Source: an uncultured bacterium
GTDB taxonomy: Bacteria > Bacillota > Clostridia > Oscillospirales > CAG-272
Length of the DNA: 57,701 nt
Assembly (NCBI GenBank): GCA_945920215.1
Contig: CAMEJM010000002.1
Span: 82,760 to 140,460, forward strand
Direction of reading: 5' to 3'
Of the stretch, positions 57,424 through 57,701 are shown piece after piece; within the stretch, counting starts at the first letter, position 1; each line of letters starts with the position of its first letter. The notes beneath the pieces were generated by a model. The model saw only the letters and a list, made by a program, of their open reading frames with translations. It did no database searches and was not told where the DNA came from. The translations under genes were made by a program, and so were the position numbers.

Positions 57424-57701
57424 ATGGATACCGTAAAAGGCGCTTTTCACCTCCATACCCACACCACCCGTTGCCACCATGCAGAGGGGGAGGACAGGGC
57501 GTATGTCGAGGCTTCCATCCGGGCGGGGTATCGTGTGATCGGCTTCTCCGACCATGCCCCCATGCTGTTTCCCAAGGAAAGCGGTTACGACTCCAATTTC
57601 CGGATGTCCCCGCGGGAAGCGGAAGGGTATGTGACAAGCCTGCTCGATTTGCTTATGTGTGATAAAGAAGCAATAGAAGTGCAAAAAATTTTGCCGTTCC
57701 T
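57424..57701 (+). CDS. hisK: PHP-domain histidinol-phosphatase, N-terminal part (cut by window end)
   Basis: 92 residues before the window ends. The PHP metal-site motif FHLHTHTTRCHHAEGE and later IGFSDHAPM are clear, with FRMSPREAEGYV as in HisK-type histidinol-phosphatases (final steps of histidine synthesis). The last about 17 codons (LMCDKEAIEVQKILPF) no longer resemble the family, where L-x-x-x-Y-x-D-x-I-x-I-x-x-G-x-E-x-E-Y would be expected, and the DNA there becomes AT-rich. See the finding on the window edge. A few bases separate it from the malic enzyme gene, suggesting one transcript. Confidence 0.8.
   Translation, partial: MDTVKGAFHLHTHTTRCHHAEGEDRAYVEASIRAGYRVIGFSDHAPMLFPKESGYDSNFRMSPREAEGYVTSLLDLLMCDKEAIEVQKILPF

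Overview
The window is a chromosomal segment of a low-to-moderate GC Gram-positive, endospore-forming bacterium, most likely an uncultivated member of class Clostridia (gut-type). Evidence: sporulation sigma factor SigG next to the SpoIVB signalling protease, HPr kinase/phosphorylase, a T-box leader, AGGAGG ribosome sites, many TTGACA-N17-TATAAT promoters, and lipoproteins with typical Gram-positive signal peptides. I could not place it to genus from the sequence alone. Both ends cut genes (purA at the left, a PHP-type histidinol-phosphatase at the right). No prophage, IS element with a transposase, or CRISPR array was seen.

Layout. 1-4.7 kb: end of purA, a YbaK/EbsC editing-type deacylase, an unrecognised nuclease-like protein and a PflX-type radical SAM protein, then an alpha-L-rhamnosidase-like GH78 enzyme. 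4.9-13.6 kb: sigG, a tandem hairpin array, spoIVB, a PrsA/SurA-like lipoprotein with a small partner gene, hprK, a 31-residue Cys-rich membrane peptide whose ribosome site is folded into a stem, a DUF4830 protein, an HtrA-like lipoprotein protease and an AraC regulator. 13.8-21.4 kb: MATE exporter, TetR-ABC-permease operon, tocopherol-cyclase-family protein, FAD oxidoreductase and aldo/keto reductase. 21.6-25.1 kb: tRNA-Pro, then a tryptophan-type T-box (specifier TGG; T-box base C matching G73) controlling a three-gene ABC importer of the TrpXYZ type. 25.3-27.5 kb: a helical-bundle protein, tRNA-Ser(GCT) followed by 215-bp tandem repeats that copy the 3' end of the tRNA and its terminator, then a 70-bp nested palindrome. 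27.7-37.5 kb: a repeat-bearing surface lipoprotein and a complete oligopeptide ABC importer (oppABCDF plus a small membrane protein). 37.7-40 kb: an E2-acyltransferase-like protein lacking the catalytic His, and a dGTPase. 40.2-45.7 kb: two adjacent, apparently cytoplasmic proteins made of 5 and 19 copies of a ~61-residue InlB-like repeat, the larger ending in a domain that resembles PilM/actin-like ATPases. 45.8-57.7 kb: galM, a DUF6472-like protein, an orphan GyrB/ParE-type subunit, gpmI, an HPr/Crh-like protein lacking the His site, malQ, a degenerate DapF-like protein, cca, malic enzyme and the truncated PHP phosphatase.

How the genes fit together. Carbohydrate use (GH78, galM, malQ, gpmI, malic enzyme) sits with HPr-kinase control (hprK and an HPr-like protein that keeps only the Ser site). 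Nutrient import is represented by the opp operon and the T-box-controlled tryptophan-type transporter. The least explained items are the 24-repeat two-gene operon with the PilM-like C-terminus, the tRNA-linked repeat module that recurs downstream of the opp operon, and several RNA-level devices (hairpin array, buried ribosome site, and a hairpin placed between ribosome site and start codon of oppB).
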